Source of the DNA: Gyrodactylus bullatarudis
Taxonomy: Eukaryota > Platyhelminthes > Monogenea > Gyrodactylidea > Gyrodactylidae
Length of the DNA: 64,000 nucleotides
NCBI GenBank assembly: GCA_012064415.1
Contig: SSNU01000252.1
Span: 19,765-83,764 of the forward strand
Direction of reading: 5' to 3'
Made by a program: the position numbers and the translations under genes. A model generated the notes under the pieces. That model ran no database searches, had not been told where the DNA came from, and was given only the letters and a program-made list of their open reading frames with translations. Of this stretch, positions 1 through 10,346 are shown in pieces (position 1 is the first letter of the stretch; the number at the start of each line of letters is the position of its first letter).

Positions 1-380
1 AAAAGAATCAAGTTTTATGTAACTCTAGATGCCATCATTCTCTTCCTTGTGGCAATAAATAAATTATTCATTTTTTCTCATTATTTTTAATCAATTGGTT
101 GAGTTGATGAACTCACTGACTTTCTCAATGAGTTTGGGTAATAAGGGCTTATTAGCTAGATTCACTAAAGATACACTGATTACCAACATACACTAGTGAA
201 TTACCAACACTCACTGATTTCCCAAACTCACGGTAACATATACATAGAACTCTGATGAAATTCAAATACAAAAATAAACCAATGAAATTCAAGTATTATA
301 CCTCGATTGTGATTGGTTATTGGTTACCTTATGAGTATGGAAAATTAAAATGTTGATTAAGAACTGAAAATACTCTTGTT
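1..380. other. Upstream non-coding sequence of the first unknown paralog
   Basis: AT-rich sequence without a convincing reading frame. Between about 95 and 235 there are short repeated words (ACTCACTGA, TTACCAACA) in both orientations, which looks like a decayed repeat. The presumed promoter of the gene starting at 381 must lie here, but I see no clear TATA box or other site. Confidence 0.4.
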
Positions 381-2184
381 ATGGAAGATCTTGAGATTAT
401 TTGCCCCAATCGTAAGTACAGTATTTACCATTACAAATATTATTCAAAAATATAATACTAATTATTATATTTTAGATCCTTGGAATATTGAATATGAAGG
501 TGTTGAAGAGGATATATCATTAGATGTTGAAAAATCCACCGAATCAAGTATTATAACCTACTACTCAGACAAGTTTTCTGAATTCAACTGTCATTTTGAA
601 GATGGGAAAATATTTTTTCGTTCAAATTTATTTGAAAAGAACAACAGCATGCCTCAGCCCTATTATGGTGTCTGGGAATTTTGTACAACCAACATGACTC
701 AAACTCTATCTAATCCTATTTTAACATCAAAATCTGGAGAAAAGTATTCCAAGTCTAACATGGATAGCATAAAGTCTGACAAGATACCGCTTGCAATTGA
801 AGTGCTTCTACCAAATATTAACACTAACCTAGAAATATGTGATGTCTGCCTTTTATGGGAAAGCTTGGACCTATTACTTGATGGAAATGAACGGGTTTAC
901 CATAAATAAGGATTCGGGAAAAAATCTTTATTTACCTTTATTAATCCAGATCAAATCACCTTTACTGTCGAGTTCAAAAAAGCTCTTGATTCGGAGAACC
1001 TCGTATTCTCTGAACATCAGGTCCCAAGGGAATATATCAATGTTTTGGAGATGCTGAGTGAGAAAGAATTTATTTACGAAAATGTCATCACATGGGCTGA
1101 TTTGAGTATAGCTTATGTAACCAATAACATAAAGTATTCAAGAGAATATCCTAGTGCAGAAGAGGTACTTGGTTGTATAAAAGTATTGGTCAAGGCTCGA
1201 AATGAATATTCATCCTGTGTCTATGGTTTCTACAAAGCTTGTCACTTGTTGTTCCAACGTAAGATGAGAAATCCTTCTAATACTGATGAAATAATTACAG
1301 TTCGTTGTGATGGTTCATTGACCTCTGAATTTAAATGGAATACTCCCAAACCTGGTAATCCCCTATGTCGACTTCTCTATAGTGATTACAACTCAAACGA
1401 GTATGAGTTGAGAAACGAATCAGAATGCAATGCTCTACTGGAATTAAAACCGATTGAAATCTTGATGATGGCCACGCACCTGGCCAATGCAATCAGTTTT
1501 GGGTGTGGTGCTACGTTCAACTACTTCAACATTTCTGGTGATGCCCTCACACATATATTTGAGAGTAATCGCCTGGATATGAATATTTTTCCCTGTAAAC
1601 ATATCCTCTTTGATAACTATAAAATGATCAATATTCAATATGTTCATGTATTCGCTTGTGCTCAAGCTGAGTCTTGGTGTCCGTTTACCTTAGATTTCCG
1701 AGCACTAGGTGCTCAGAAATTTGACAAATCATATGAAAACTATGCCAAAATTTGGGCGAATAGAGCCATCTATGTTCAACATCCCTTTTCTTACGCCTAT
1801 TTGTTCATAAAATGGCCTCTCGTATACGGACTCATGACCGGGATCAAATCAGTTGAATATAAAAATGTAAATTCGAGTAAAATATCAATCTCTGTGCCTA
1901 ATAAATCCAAGAAATCGTATATATTCGACAATCAGCCTGCTTTATTTCTTAATTTCATCATGCAAAAATTCCCAGGGATCTCATTTAGGGATTTGGGTCT
2001 CGCGCTAGATCCCAAAGCTAGAAATGGTATCATGAACTGCATCACCCCTGGATACTTGTTCACCTTCGATTGGATAAAACAATCTTCGTTGAGACATGAA
2101 ATTGACACAAAAAATCTGCCAAATGAGCCAAATCTTGACGCGAGTGAATTGGAAAACATTGGAATTCTTCAAACTCCGTTGTGA
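381..2184 (+). pseudogene. Unknown-function protein, first of two tandem paralogs, frameshifted copy
   Basis: I do not recognise the family. Exon 1 is 381-411 (ATG, ten codons plus one base), the intron runs from a GTAAGT donor at 412 to an AG at 474-475, and exon 2 is 476-2184. The protein is homologous over its length to the gene at 4900-6755, which has an intron at the same place and phase (phase 1). Shared blocks include EYSSCVYGFYKAC, MATHLANAISFGCGAT and VQHPFSYAY. The reading frame is broken twice. Near 838 it must shift from the frame of 475 to the frame of 839 (MSAFYGKAW matches MSALYGRAW of the paralog), and it returns in the A-run at 928-933. Staying in the first frame gives a stop at 907-909. 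The two shifts compensate, so the copy is either a young pseudogene or carries two sequencing or assembly errors. The remaining 380 codons (1045-2184) are open. Confidence 0.6.
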
Positions 2185-2729
2185 TTCATAAATTATTAAA
2201 TATAACTACTACCTTTATATTTTTTTCTAAAATCTTGTTTCATATTCACAACTTTTGTTCGTATATAATCCTAGATACATACCACTTGAATATCACTCGT
2301 TGATTCACTATCGAGAAAACAAATTGAATTTGAAAATTTTAATCAACCAAAGCAATTAAAAGCTATAATTTATCACACATGAACCACAAGTAAACTTGAT
2401 AATTATAATGACAGCTCAAGTGTTAATTTTTACAACATAAATTGGAAAAAAGACCCCTTTTATTAAGGTCTGTTAATTTTCACATGATGAAATCAGAAAA
2501 AAGGAGGTCCTAAAGGGTATGACTTCGTCTTCGCAAAAGAGAGGGTACTCTCAACTGTGAAATCGACTTACCCCAATCAGTTCCAAAACAATGATATTGT
2601 AGTAGTTTAATGCCGGTTTGGTTAAAAGTGAATTTTTGATATAATCAATTACATATCATAATCATAATGGAACACACAGGGGGACACATTTTCGATTTCG
2701 ATTATTAAGTGTCATTTTGAGAAAAAAAA
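2185..2729. other. Non-coding gap between unknown paralog 1 and the Merlin-like gene
   Basis: AT-rich sequence with no supported gene. It holds the 3' flank of the first paralog and the 3' flank of the transposase gene on the opposite strand. I looked for terminal inverted repeats pairing this stretch with 3600-3900 and saw none that convinced me. Confidence 0.35.
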
Positions 2730-3597
2730 TTAATGAGTCTCTAGAAATAGGTACAAATGATAGGTAATGGTGTACGCATTTTCTGGCGTTGAAGACTTAT
2801 GAATTGTTTCTCTTAATGACCTCCATAGACGTTCTATATTATTCGTATGAATATCTGGATTATTCGGTCTAACAAATCCACGTCTATGATTCACGGTCTG
2901 GTGGTCATACCCAAGCAAATTTAAGCCACGATAACCTCTCCATTCATCCGTTATTACTCTGCACCTGGCAACATTTCTGACTACGAAAGCGTGGAGATTT
3001 CTTTTCGTCCTTCTTCGTATCATCCCTAGTCTTATCTCTTTTGAACCTCTACAGATTGCACCAACTATCCAGAAACGTTGGTTGCGAAGATATCGACCGC
3101 GATTATATTTTCGTCGGAATAAATGCATTTCATCGATTTCAACCGTTTCATAATTATTCCCTATTGTTCCTGTTGTAGGATTTTGTCTTTCGATGCATGA
3201 TGAGAACTTCTTGTTAAAATTAATAATAGATTTCTTAGAAATACCAAGTGCCTCTTCTGTGGTGATTATCTTCGATTTCATGCAATAGAAATACATCAAA
3301 TCGAGAATATTTTTCACTGACAATTTGGATTCTGAAAGTAAAATTGCAATTTTAAATACAATTTAACAATAAGAATAATATTAACTAGCTTTCGAAGATT
3401 GTTCCGGTCAAAATTGACATCCTCCTTCCACAGGTGTAATCGATACACCTCAGGTTGAGATGTCCATTGTAAAATGTTGGTCTCAGAATATCTCCACATT
3501 CACAGTCTCTAACGTCATAATTGATGAGATCATTTTCAATCGCGAAATTTATTGCCTCTTCATTATTCAAGCAGATAATGTTATGTATCGTGAACAT
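2730..3597 (-). CDS. Merlin/ISXO2-like (IS1595-type) DDE transposase, apparently intact, two exons
   Basis: Exon 1 is 3597-3390 and exon 2 is 3331-2730; the joined product is about 269 aa. Exon 1 encodes a zinc-ribbon-like N-terminus with Cys pairs (DCECGD and a later RCIDYTCGRR). Exon 2 carries the ISXO2-like DDE domain with all three acidic residues visible: VEIDEMHL, VITDEWRGY and NNIERLWRSL, plus the typical TVNH motif. The 58-nt intron joins phase 1 to phase 1 only if the donor is GC (GAAA|GCTAGT). A GT donor two bases further on would place an in-frame TAG in exon 1. Merlin elements are known from flatworms and many other animals. I did not find flanking terminal inverted repeats, so it may be an immobile remnant or a domesticated copy. 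The first residue is at an ATG. Confidence 0.72.
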
Positions 3598-4899
3598 GAT
3601 TAAGTTATGCCAGGAAAAAATCTACTGAACTATCTAACAAAAAACCCTGATAAGTTATCAACCAATCATTTGAGAGCTCTCCTGGGGTGTTTTGTCACAT
3701 TCGGAGTTCTTTTTTTGTAACTAAAGGGATTGTTTAGACTTCTGTAAGTAAACCGAATTTTATTTGTTTTGAGGTTTTTTTGCTTTCCTATTGTGAAGTT
3801 ATCCAGAAATGTTTGTTTGCTTAACCTCATTATTAGTTTCTCTAGAAACATCCTCATTAAAACGTTATTATGTATCGTAGGAAAAATTGAATTGTACCAT
3901 TAGAAGGCTTGATTTTCAGAGATTATTTTAGTTTGAGCATAAATTCGAAAATTTTATTCGGATACTGATATTCATCAAAAAGAAACCTTTCATAGTAATG
4001 AGGGATAAATAATTTAATACATTGTGTTACATTACAACCCCAAACAAAGAAAAAAGGGGGCCTGTGTTTTTTTGGGGGTAGATATGAAAAATTTTAACTT
4101 GGAAAAATTTTGGGCAGAAAAATTTTTAGGAGCTATTCTACACCATTATCAAATGATACTATCAATGGCAATATTGGTGAACTCAAAATCACAATTGTTT
4201 GAAAGAAAAGAAGACTTCGATAAATTATTGATTTACCAGATGGTTAATTTGAGGTTTTTCCTGTTTGATATTTCTATTGTAGGTAATCTGATTGGTTTTA
4301 AGGTTTATTTTATTTTGGATGGTTTTTTAGATCTGGACCAATAGGAATACTAAGGGTTTTAGATATAATAGAAGAGAGTTCATGTTACAAGCGTCCCATC
4401 AACTGAAGAAGATATTTGACTTTCTCACTACCGAAACATCTGGAAGAGGCTTTGGAAAAAGGTTGTATAATACAAGATATTTCAAATCTCGAGTAAGTGA
4501 CAATTTACCATCCATCAGATTCAGAAATCACCCCTTCATTATAATTTACCTCTGAACAGAATTTTTGCAAATCTGTCTCTTAAGGGTTAAGACGAGGTTA
4601 CATTTTGTAAAATTTTCAAAACTCAATAAAAATACGATGATTTTCTTTTTTAATTATTTTTTATCATGTAGAAAAAAATTATATAAAGTTTTTTTTGATT
4701 AAATCAAAGGGGTAAGTGTACTATAATAATGACTAACACATGAGACCAATTGCATTGCTAAGTCTGTAATCTGTTCCAAATTGTATATTCATTGAAATTG
4801 ACCAATCAGTGTTCGACAAGATGAGTTGACCAATAAAGTTGATTCATGTGTTGTGTGTGGGATAAATTTCTTAGTAATCTCATTTTATTCATTATTGTG
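3598..4899. other. Repeat-bearing gap between Merlin-like gene and unknown paralog 2
   Basis: No gene supported. An open stretch on the plus strand at 4024-4344 is biased to Phe, Leu and Lys and ends inside a repeat, so I do not call it a gene. From about 4275 to 4470 the sequence matches a repeat found again near 21200-21340 and 48231-48275 (AAGATATTTGACTTTCTCAC, and GGCTTTGGAAAAAGGTTG). The sequence just before 4900 is the presumed promoter of the next gene. Confidence 0.4.
4275..4470. repeat. Dispersed repeat, arm shared with 21151-21343
   Basis: The stretch GGTTTTAAGGTTTATTT followed by a GATCTG core, an ACTGAAGAAG word and a TACCGAAAC end is repeated with changes at 21205-21343. At 21151-21343 the end also occurs inverted, so the family is probably a small hairpin element of which this is one half. 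Confidence 0.5.
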
Positions 4900-6755
4900 A
4901 TGAAACAGCAAAAACTGATAGAAGTCCCTGACGAAGATGTCAAGCCCAAGAAACCAAGTTAGTTTTCAAAATAAATAATTTTAAAAAATAAACAATTAGT
5001 TATTCCTTTTTTTCTTTAGAACCTGCGCAATCCTTCAAAATTACAACTAATGGAATTGGTGAATGTCCTTCACTTGCCTATCTAAAGAAGCAACCTTCCA
5101 CGATAATAGCTTACTTTTCGAGTCGATTATTGGTGAAAAATATCTCCTTCTTCCTTGACAAGATCCAATATCGATCTTCACTTAAGAATAAATACAATGA
5201 TATAATTCCTTTATCCTATGATGGATGCTGGGATATTTGTCCAACCAGTCTTACTCAAATATTCAGTCATCCTTGTGTAACAAAAGAATATGACAATTCA
5301 GTTATTTGTATCGTCAATGAAAAGATTCTGGACAATAAAATTCTCACTGCACGGTTCAACGATAAAACTTTTGTAGAACTATCCAAGTACAAGGTTAGCA
5401 AAGGAGATATGTCAGCCTTGTATGGTAGGGCATGGTTTGAATGTCTCACCTATCGTACAGATTCATCTCCAACGGAAATTGATCAGGCTATTCACATGAG
5501 CTTTGAGCTTATCAATTACAATTCAAGGGAATTCAATAATACCCTCCACAGGGTTTTAGAGGAAGACTACATTGTTTATTGGGATCACGAAATTCCTCCA
5601 GAGTATCTTAACGTGTTAATGTTCCTAGCCAAAGGTGTAAACACCGATGTAGGCCCTAAATGGGCTCCAATTAAAATGGCCTATATTACAACGATAAGGA
5701 AGCCCAATACAAAGACAATTGATTCAGAAATGATTCTTGAGTTCATCAAAATTCTTGTTGAGAGTCGTCAGGAGTATTCCTCCTGTGTCTATGGATTTTA
5801 CAAGGCTTGTCAAATTCTATTTATGCGAAGATATAAGGATCATGTGGTACGCTGTGATGGATCAACTTCGCCAAAGTTTACCTGGGCACGTCCATTACCT
5901 GGTAATCCCATCTGGTGGTTATCAGATGACTACAAGAAAAACTCTCACGAAGCTATCAACATGTCTGAATGTACAAGTCTGTTATCCATTCCCCTGTATC
6001 AGCTGGGCGTTATGGCCACACATTTGGCCAATGCTATAAGTTTTGGATGTGGAGCCACTTTGAATTATTTCAATATCACTGGCCAGGTATTGAGTCAAAT
6101 CACCACTGACAACCATCAGGCCAGAGAGTTCTTTGCCAAGAAACATTTCCTCTTCGACAATCATAGGTTTGAGCCAATCCAAAACTTTTACGTTTACGCA
6201 TGCCATCAATTAGAGTTGTGCACTGAGTTCAAATTGGATGTACGCGCTTTTATTGGAGTCAAGTTTATGGAGTCCTTTGATGAGAAACATTTGGAGATTT
6301 GGTCGAATAAAATTGTCTACGTTCAACATCCTTTCTCTTATGCCTACATGTTTAGTAAATGGCCTTTCGTCTACGGCCTAATGAAAGACCTTGTCCGTAT
6401 GGATTTTGACCTGTCAGAGAATACAAAGGAAAATAAAATTATGATGAATTGTCCAGAAGAGAATCGGAAAAACTTTATCTTTAATCCCAATCCAATTTTG
6501 ATTATGAACTCAATCTTGCAAAAGTTTTACTCCTACTCATTCAAGATGGAATTTTTTTCCTTTCCGGATGGTTCCGTTGATGAACTGGCCAACTGCATTA
6601 TTCCCGGAACTGTAGTTACGTATGACCTGATCAAGAAAACCAAGGTTGATTTCTTCATCAGGGAGGGTATCATTCCGAATGACTTTTGGAATTCCACCTC
6701 GGAATATTTGAAAATGATTGGACTTGAAATAGTTAAAGACTCAGAGTATGCTTAA
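4900..6755 (+). CDS. Unknown-function protein, second tandem paralog, 597 aa, intact
   Basis: Exon 1 is 4900-4957 (ATG, lysine-rich, 19 codons plus one base). The intron 4958-5019 has a GTTAGT donor and TTTCTTTAG acceptor. Exon 2 is 5020-6755, giving 597 aa. The start is chosen because the paralog at 381 has the same phase-1 intron after a short first exon. The protein has no signal peptide or obvious membrane helix. Conserved blocks with the paralog: a Gly-Cys-Trp/Gly-Val-Trp region near residue 115, SSCVYGFYKAC, VRCDGS, PLPGNP, MATHLANAISFGCGAT and VQHPFSYAYMFSKWPFVYG. The central part is about half identical between copies, which implies past selection on the protein. A polyadenylation signal AATAAA lies at 6774, 18 nt after the stop. 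I know no domain that fits. It could be a lineage-specific family or a domesticated mobile or viral gene; nothing seen decides this. Confidence 0.8.
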
Positions 6756-7388
6756 ATGATTTTTTTTCTACGTAATAAAATTTTCCTTTTATTATTTTTT
6801 CTCTAAATGAATTCGAAAGTATCTTGATTTTGTGAAGAAATTACCTGAATTTCTGAAAAATTTTCAAATATGATTGAGAATATCATTTTAAGGGTTAATT
6901 CCAAAAAACAACCCAAAATTATTTTTCCAAAAATCATCCCAATGAAAATTACAGCTCGTTTTCTTATATTTTTTGGGGTGTTTTTTGGAATTAACCCTTA
7001 TTCTAATCTGAAATCCTAAATTTAAAAAAATACCGACTCGCTTACAACATGTATTTTGAAGGGAAATAATTTTATCGAAAGACTTTTACCAGATCGATAA
7101 TTTGAGAAATTCGCCATCAATTGTGCTATTTATCACACTTTTAACATGAAATTATAAAGTAGAAATTCAACCTCAAATTGAAGATTTTTGGCTTTATTAT
7201 CTCTATCGTAAAAAAGTCGCTAAAAGTTTATTAATTTTAGATTTTAAGTTGGTAATAAAGTTTTGTTATTCTGTCGTTTTTATCGCAGTTCTTACACTAA
7301 TGAAAATCGTGTGAAAAAATACTATAATTTCATTGACGCAACTTGGATCATTTTATTTTGAACGAATCCTGTCAGCTAGCTATATATA
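6756..7388. other. Intergenic region with hairpin MITE and promoter of the next gene
   Basis: The first part holds the 3' flank of the unknown paralog. The middle holds a short hairpin element (see 6889-7000). Just before the next start codon there is a TATATATAA run at 7381-7389, which may be coincidental in such AT-rich DNA. Confidence 0.4.
6889..7000. repeat. Short hairpin element (MITE-like), 112 bp
   Basis: Left end TAAGGGTTAATTCCAAAAAA and right end TTTTTTGGAATTAACCCTTA are exact inverted complements over 20 bases. The pairing continues inward with CAACCC against GGGGTG with mismatches. The flanks are TTT and TTC with a possible TA duplication. Confidence 0.7.
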
Positions 7389-8179
7389 ATGAAATCTGTA
7401 CAATATTTTGCTCTACTCACGGATCTTATGCTGTTTGTATGTTTTTGTATTTAACTCAGAACCTTTCAACTTTTCTAGGCGTGTTCAATATATTTTATCT
7501 ACAAGAATAATATCAACAATAGTCGGATTTATCAGGAATTTGTCCTATTTAATCAGGCTAATCCTGACTTGATCGTTATGAGTAGGCATAATCAAACATT
7601 GGAGGTTAGCAAGTTGTTCAAAGCCAATCAAATGTTGAAGATCAACTCAATCATCTATGGAGCTATTTCACTTTTAGGCGGACTCTTTCATGCGTTAATT
7701 TTTGATTTGGAAAATGAGTTTTTTGCTTTTATCGTGAGTTTTAATTTTACCCCTTGAATCTGAAACAAAATCGTAAATAAGAGATGTCTGATTGTAGAAT
7801 TAGTTTTAGGGTTAATGTACAATTTTGTAACCAAAATTTGCCAGAAACCTTATATTTACAGTGATCATTAATTAACTTTATTCCATAGATATTCGCTTAT
7901 CATTTGATGAATGCACTAATTTTCTTCCTGCCCTTTCAAATATATGAGAAATATTATCGTGTCATGCTCCAGACTGACAACATTGAATATCTCTCGAATA
8001 TGATTTTTATTGAAATTTTAGTAGTGATCAATACGATATTCTGTATTATGAAATTTTGTCATATAATCGCACATCGGGTTGGCGAGGAAATCTATGATCT
8101 TGAGTCAGGCTCCCAATTAACATCGGTTGACCTTGGCAAAGCAAAAGCTTATGGAGATAATTTGGAAATTCTGAACTGA
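7389..8179 (+). CDS. Small four-pass membrane protein of unknown function, 197 aa
   Basis: Three exons: 7389-7436, 7479-7733 and 7889-8179, all joined in phase 0 with GTATGT, GTGAGT donors and TTTTCTAG, TTCCATAG acceptors. The product is 197 aa. Four hydrophobic segments are visible: residues about 5-24 (QYFALLTDLMLFACSIYFIY), 72-94 (INSIIYGAISLLGG region), 98-120 (FFAFIIFAYHLMNALIFFL) and 137-160 (IFIEILVVINTIFCIMKF). The C-terminal 25 residues are polar and acidic (GEEIYDLESGSQ). No family was recognised. The start is the first ATG after the TATA-like run and gives an N-terminal membrane segment. Codon use and splice sites look like the other real genes here. Confidence 0.6.
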
Positions 8180-8755
8180 CTATTTGAGTTTAAAAAAAAA
8201 TTATTTTTTGTTATCCTCAATTTATCGACCCAAAGGGTTCTGTATGATATAAAAATAGGACATTATAAATGTATGTACTGCTCTTGCGGGAATTAAATTT
8301 TCAAATTGATTTCTCTTGATTTCGCTCATTTAACAGATTTGCCTCTTTTGAGATTTGAATTAACAAGCAATATAAGAAGTAAGAAAATCATTTGGTTAAC
8401 CCTCGACCAAAGTTTGTAATGATCCTCTGAGAATTGTTGCATAAATAATTTATTAGTCAGAAGTTTTCAGTGTTTCAGTTTTTGAATTGGGTTATTTTAA
8501 CCCGAGTATGAAGAAATTGATATTTTTAATACTTCGTTTGAGGATTAATGAAGATAGAGCAAAGACTAAGAGCCTACGAATCCAGAGAGGGTTAAACTCT
8601 GAGATGAAGACAAGAGCGAACTACAAACCAGTTCTACAATCGTGTTCATTTTCTTTAGAATGAGCAAGAAATTCATATTTGAAAATAATTTTATAGAAAT
8701 TGTAAAAACTATGTACAAAAACTGCCATTCATATAGAAAAGGGAATAATTTGAGA
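8180..8755. other. Convergent 3' flanks of membrane protein gene and BRD7/9-like gene
   Basis: No gene seen. A 60-codon open stretch at 8642-8824 on the plus strand runs into the antisense of the BRD7/9-like gene and is rejected. Confidence 0.4.
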
Positions 8756-10261
8756 TTAGGCTTCAGTTTTTTTCATTACAAACTTTTCAGGCAGTCCATT
8801 AGCCAAATGTTCTTCCATATTTAGTGCATTGCGTATAGATGAAGTTGGACAGATGTCTTGAGGCTTGAGTTCTTTTATAATATCGACAGCAAGAGTGCGA
8901 AATTGTTCAGCCAAATTGAGTTCTTTTTCATTTGGTTTCAGCATTGCCTCTTGACTCGTTTGAGAAATAAAAGAGCCCAGAGAACTGTAAGATTCCTCTT
9001 GATTGGGAATGACGCCGATACGATCGTACTGAGCGTTGTACAAATCAATCAAAACCTGGTACATAGCTTCTAGTTTATCAGCAATTTGAGAATAAAACTC
9101 TTTTTCAGAATCATTCACTGGTTTGGTCTCGACACTGGGATTGCTAGGTTTTTCTTGGAGACGACTTTCTCGAATTTTATCTCGAGTCAGGGCATTAGCT
9201 AAATAAAGGCCAAAATCATCGTCAACTCTTCTATCAAAAATTATTTCATCAAGTTCACGGGCCCGCTCAAGGAAATCAAGAGATTCTTCAATGTATCCCT
9301 TTATGCATTCCATTGTATCGGGATCAATTATTTCGCTAGTCTTTTCAGAGACTTTGTTGAGAATTTCTTTCAATTCATTGGCCCTTGAATCCCAGTCTTT
9401 GGTATCATCCCAATTCATTGATCCACTATCCATAAGTTCATCAGCAGAGATTTTGAGTAATTTCGGTGATAACCATGATGTTCCTAATAACAATCGATTA
9501 GATTCATCTGTACAATTGGATGCTCCACTATCGTAAACAGGTGCAAAGGAATAGTATGGACCATAATCAAGGTATGAATAAGGTACTACAGTATTTCTCC
9601 TGTCCTCACGATAAGACCCACCAACAGTCAGCCCATGTCCATTGGTAAAATCCAAACGTTTAACATCCTGAATTAAAGGTTGAATTTTGTGACCCTCCTT
9701 GATTTCTCCATTATTGTCAGGATTTAATATTCGTAAATAATTATATTCATCTGTAATAACTTGATCTTCTTCCATTTTATTAACTGAAATCGGTTCGACT
9801 GTCTTGAGAAGTTCTTTATCGACATTTTCAAAATATTCCTTGACAATTTCCAATAATCGCTGTGCTTCTGAATAATGAATTGAATTTTTATTTGATGAAT
9901 CACTGATTGAAGTGAAAAGTGTCGTTAAATTGTCAACTAAACTGTTTAGGTTAGCAACTTTGGATTTGTGAAAATCCTTTTCAATTTTTTGAAGACAGTT
10001 GGAATCAACAGTCTTTACTTGTGGAGCATATGCTGGAACTAGAGGAGTATAAAATAGACCGTAGCAATCTTGATCTTTGAGAAGATTTAATAACTCAGTC
10101 CCAATTTCTCTCTGAATTCCATTGGGTACTGTGGATTTTTTAGGATAATCAATGTAATTAGAAGTATCGTCTTTGTTTTCTTTATTATGATTTATTCTGT
10201 TCTCTACATTAGCTGCTGGAGCATCGAGGAGAGATTCTAGGGAATTCTCTTTATCAGTCAT
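8756..10261 (-). CDS. BRD7/BRD9-like protein with divergent bromodomain, 501 aa, single exon
   Basis: BRD7 and BRD9 are subunits of PBAF and ncBAF SWI/SNF chromatin-remodelling complexes. The best evidence is the block around residue 229, DYGPYYSFAPVYDS, which matches the signature after the bromodomain in BRD7/9 (DUF3512 region), followed by helical C-terminal sequence of the same region. The bromodomain should lie before it. Residues about 55-150 begin like one (LLNLLKDQD, YGLFYTPLVPAYAP) and end like one (YSEAQRLLEIVKEYF), but the ZA and BC loops are poorly conserved and the domain is shorter than usual. An Asn is present close to where the acetyl-lysine-binding Asn is expected, in SSNKNS. 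Acetyl-lysine binding is therefore doubtful. The N-terminal 50 residues are polar and probably disordered. The gene is intronless, unlike most of its neighbours. Its start lies 85 bp from the DCTN5 start on the other strand. Confidence 0.75.
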   Translation of the reverse strand: MTDKENSLESLLDAPAANVENRINHNKENKDDTSNYIDYPKKSTVPNGIQREIGTELLNLLKDQDCYGLFYTPLVPAYAPQVKTVDSNCLQKIEKDFHKSKVANLNSLVDNLTTLFTSISDSSNKNSIHYSEAQRLLEIVKEYFENVDKELLKTVEPISVNKMEEDQVITDEYNYLRILNPDNNGEIKEGHKIQPLIQDVKRLDFTNGHGLTVGGSYREDRRNTVVPYSYLDYGPYYSFAPVYDSGASNCTDESNRLLLGTSWLSPKLLKISADELMDSGSMNWDDTKDWDSRANELKEILNKVSEKTSEIIDPDTMECIKGYIEESLDFLERARELDEIIFDRRVDDDFGLYLANALTRDKIRESRLQEKPSNPSVETKPVNDSEKEFYSQIADKLEAMYQVLIDLYNAQYDRIGVIPNQEESYSSLGSFISQTSQEAMLKPNEKELNLAEQFRTLAVDIIKELKPQDICPTSSIRNALNMEEHLANGLPEKFVMKKTEA

Positions 10262-10346
10262 TTTGAAAATATCGCTATATGAAACACGATTTTCATTATT
10301 CAGTTTTTGTTAGATTAGTTGACTAATTCAAAAATTTTGACAAAAT
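10262..10346. promoter_or_regulatory. 85-bp bidirectional promoter between BRD7/9-like and DCTN5
   Basis: Only 85 bp separate two divergent start codons, so both 5' UTRs and both core promoters must overlap here unless the transcripts are trans-spliced. No TATA box or known factor site was identified. Confidence 0.55.

Noticed and set aside
4024..4344. 106-codon open frame on the plus strand
   Set aside because: Biased to Phe, Leu and Lys, has no family resemblance and its end lies in a dispersed repeat also found at 21205-21343.
5267..6209. Antisense and alternative-frame open stretches within the second unknown paralog
   Set aside because: They lie on the complement or other frames of a strongly supported coding exon, with no independent similarity.
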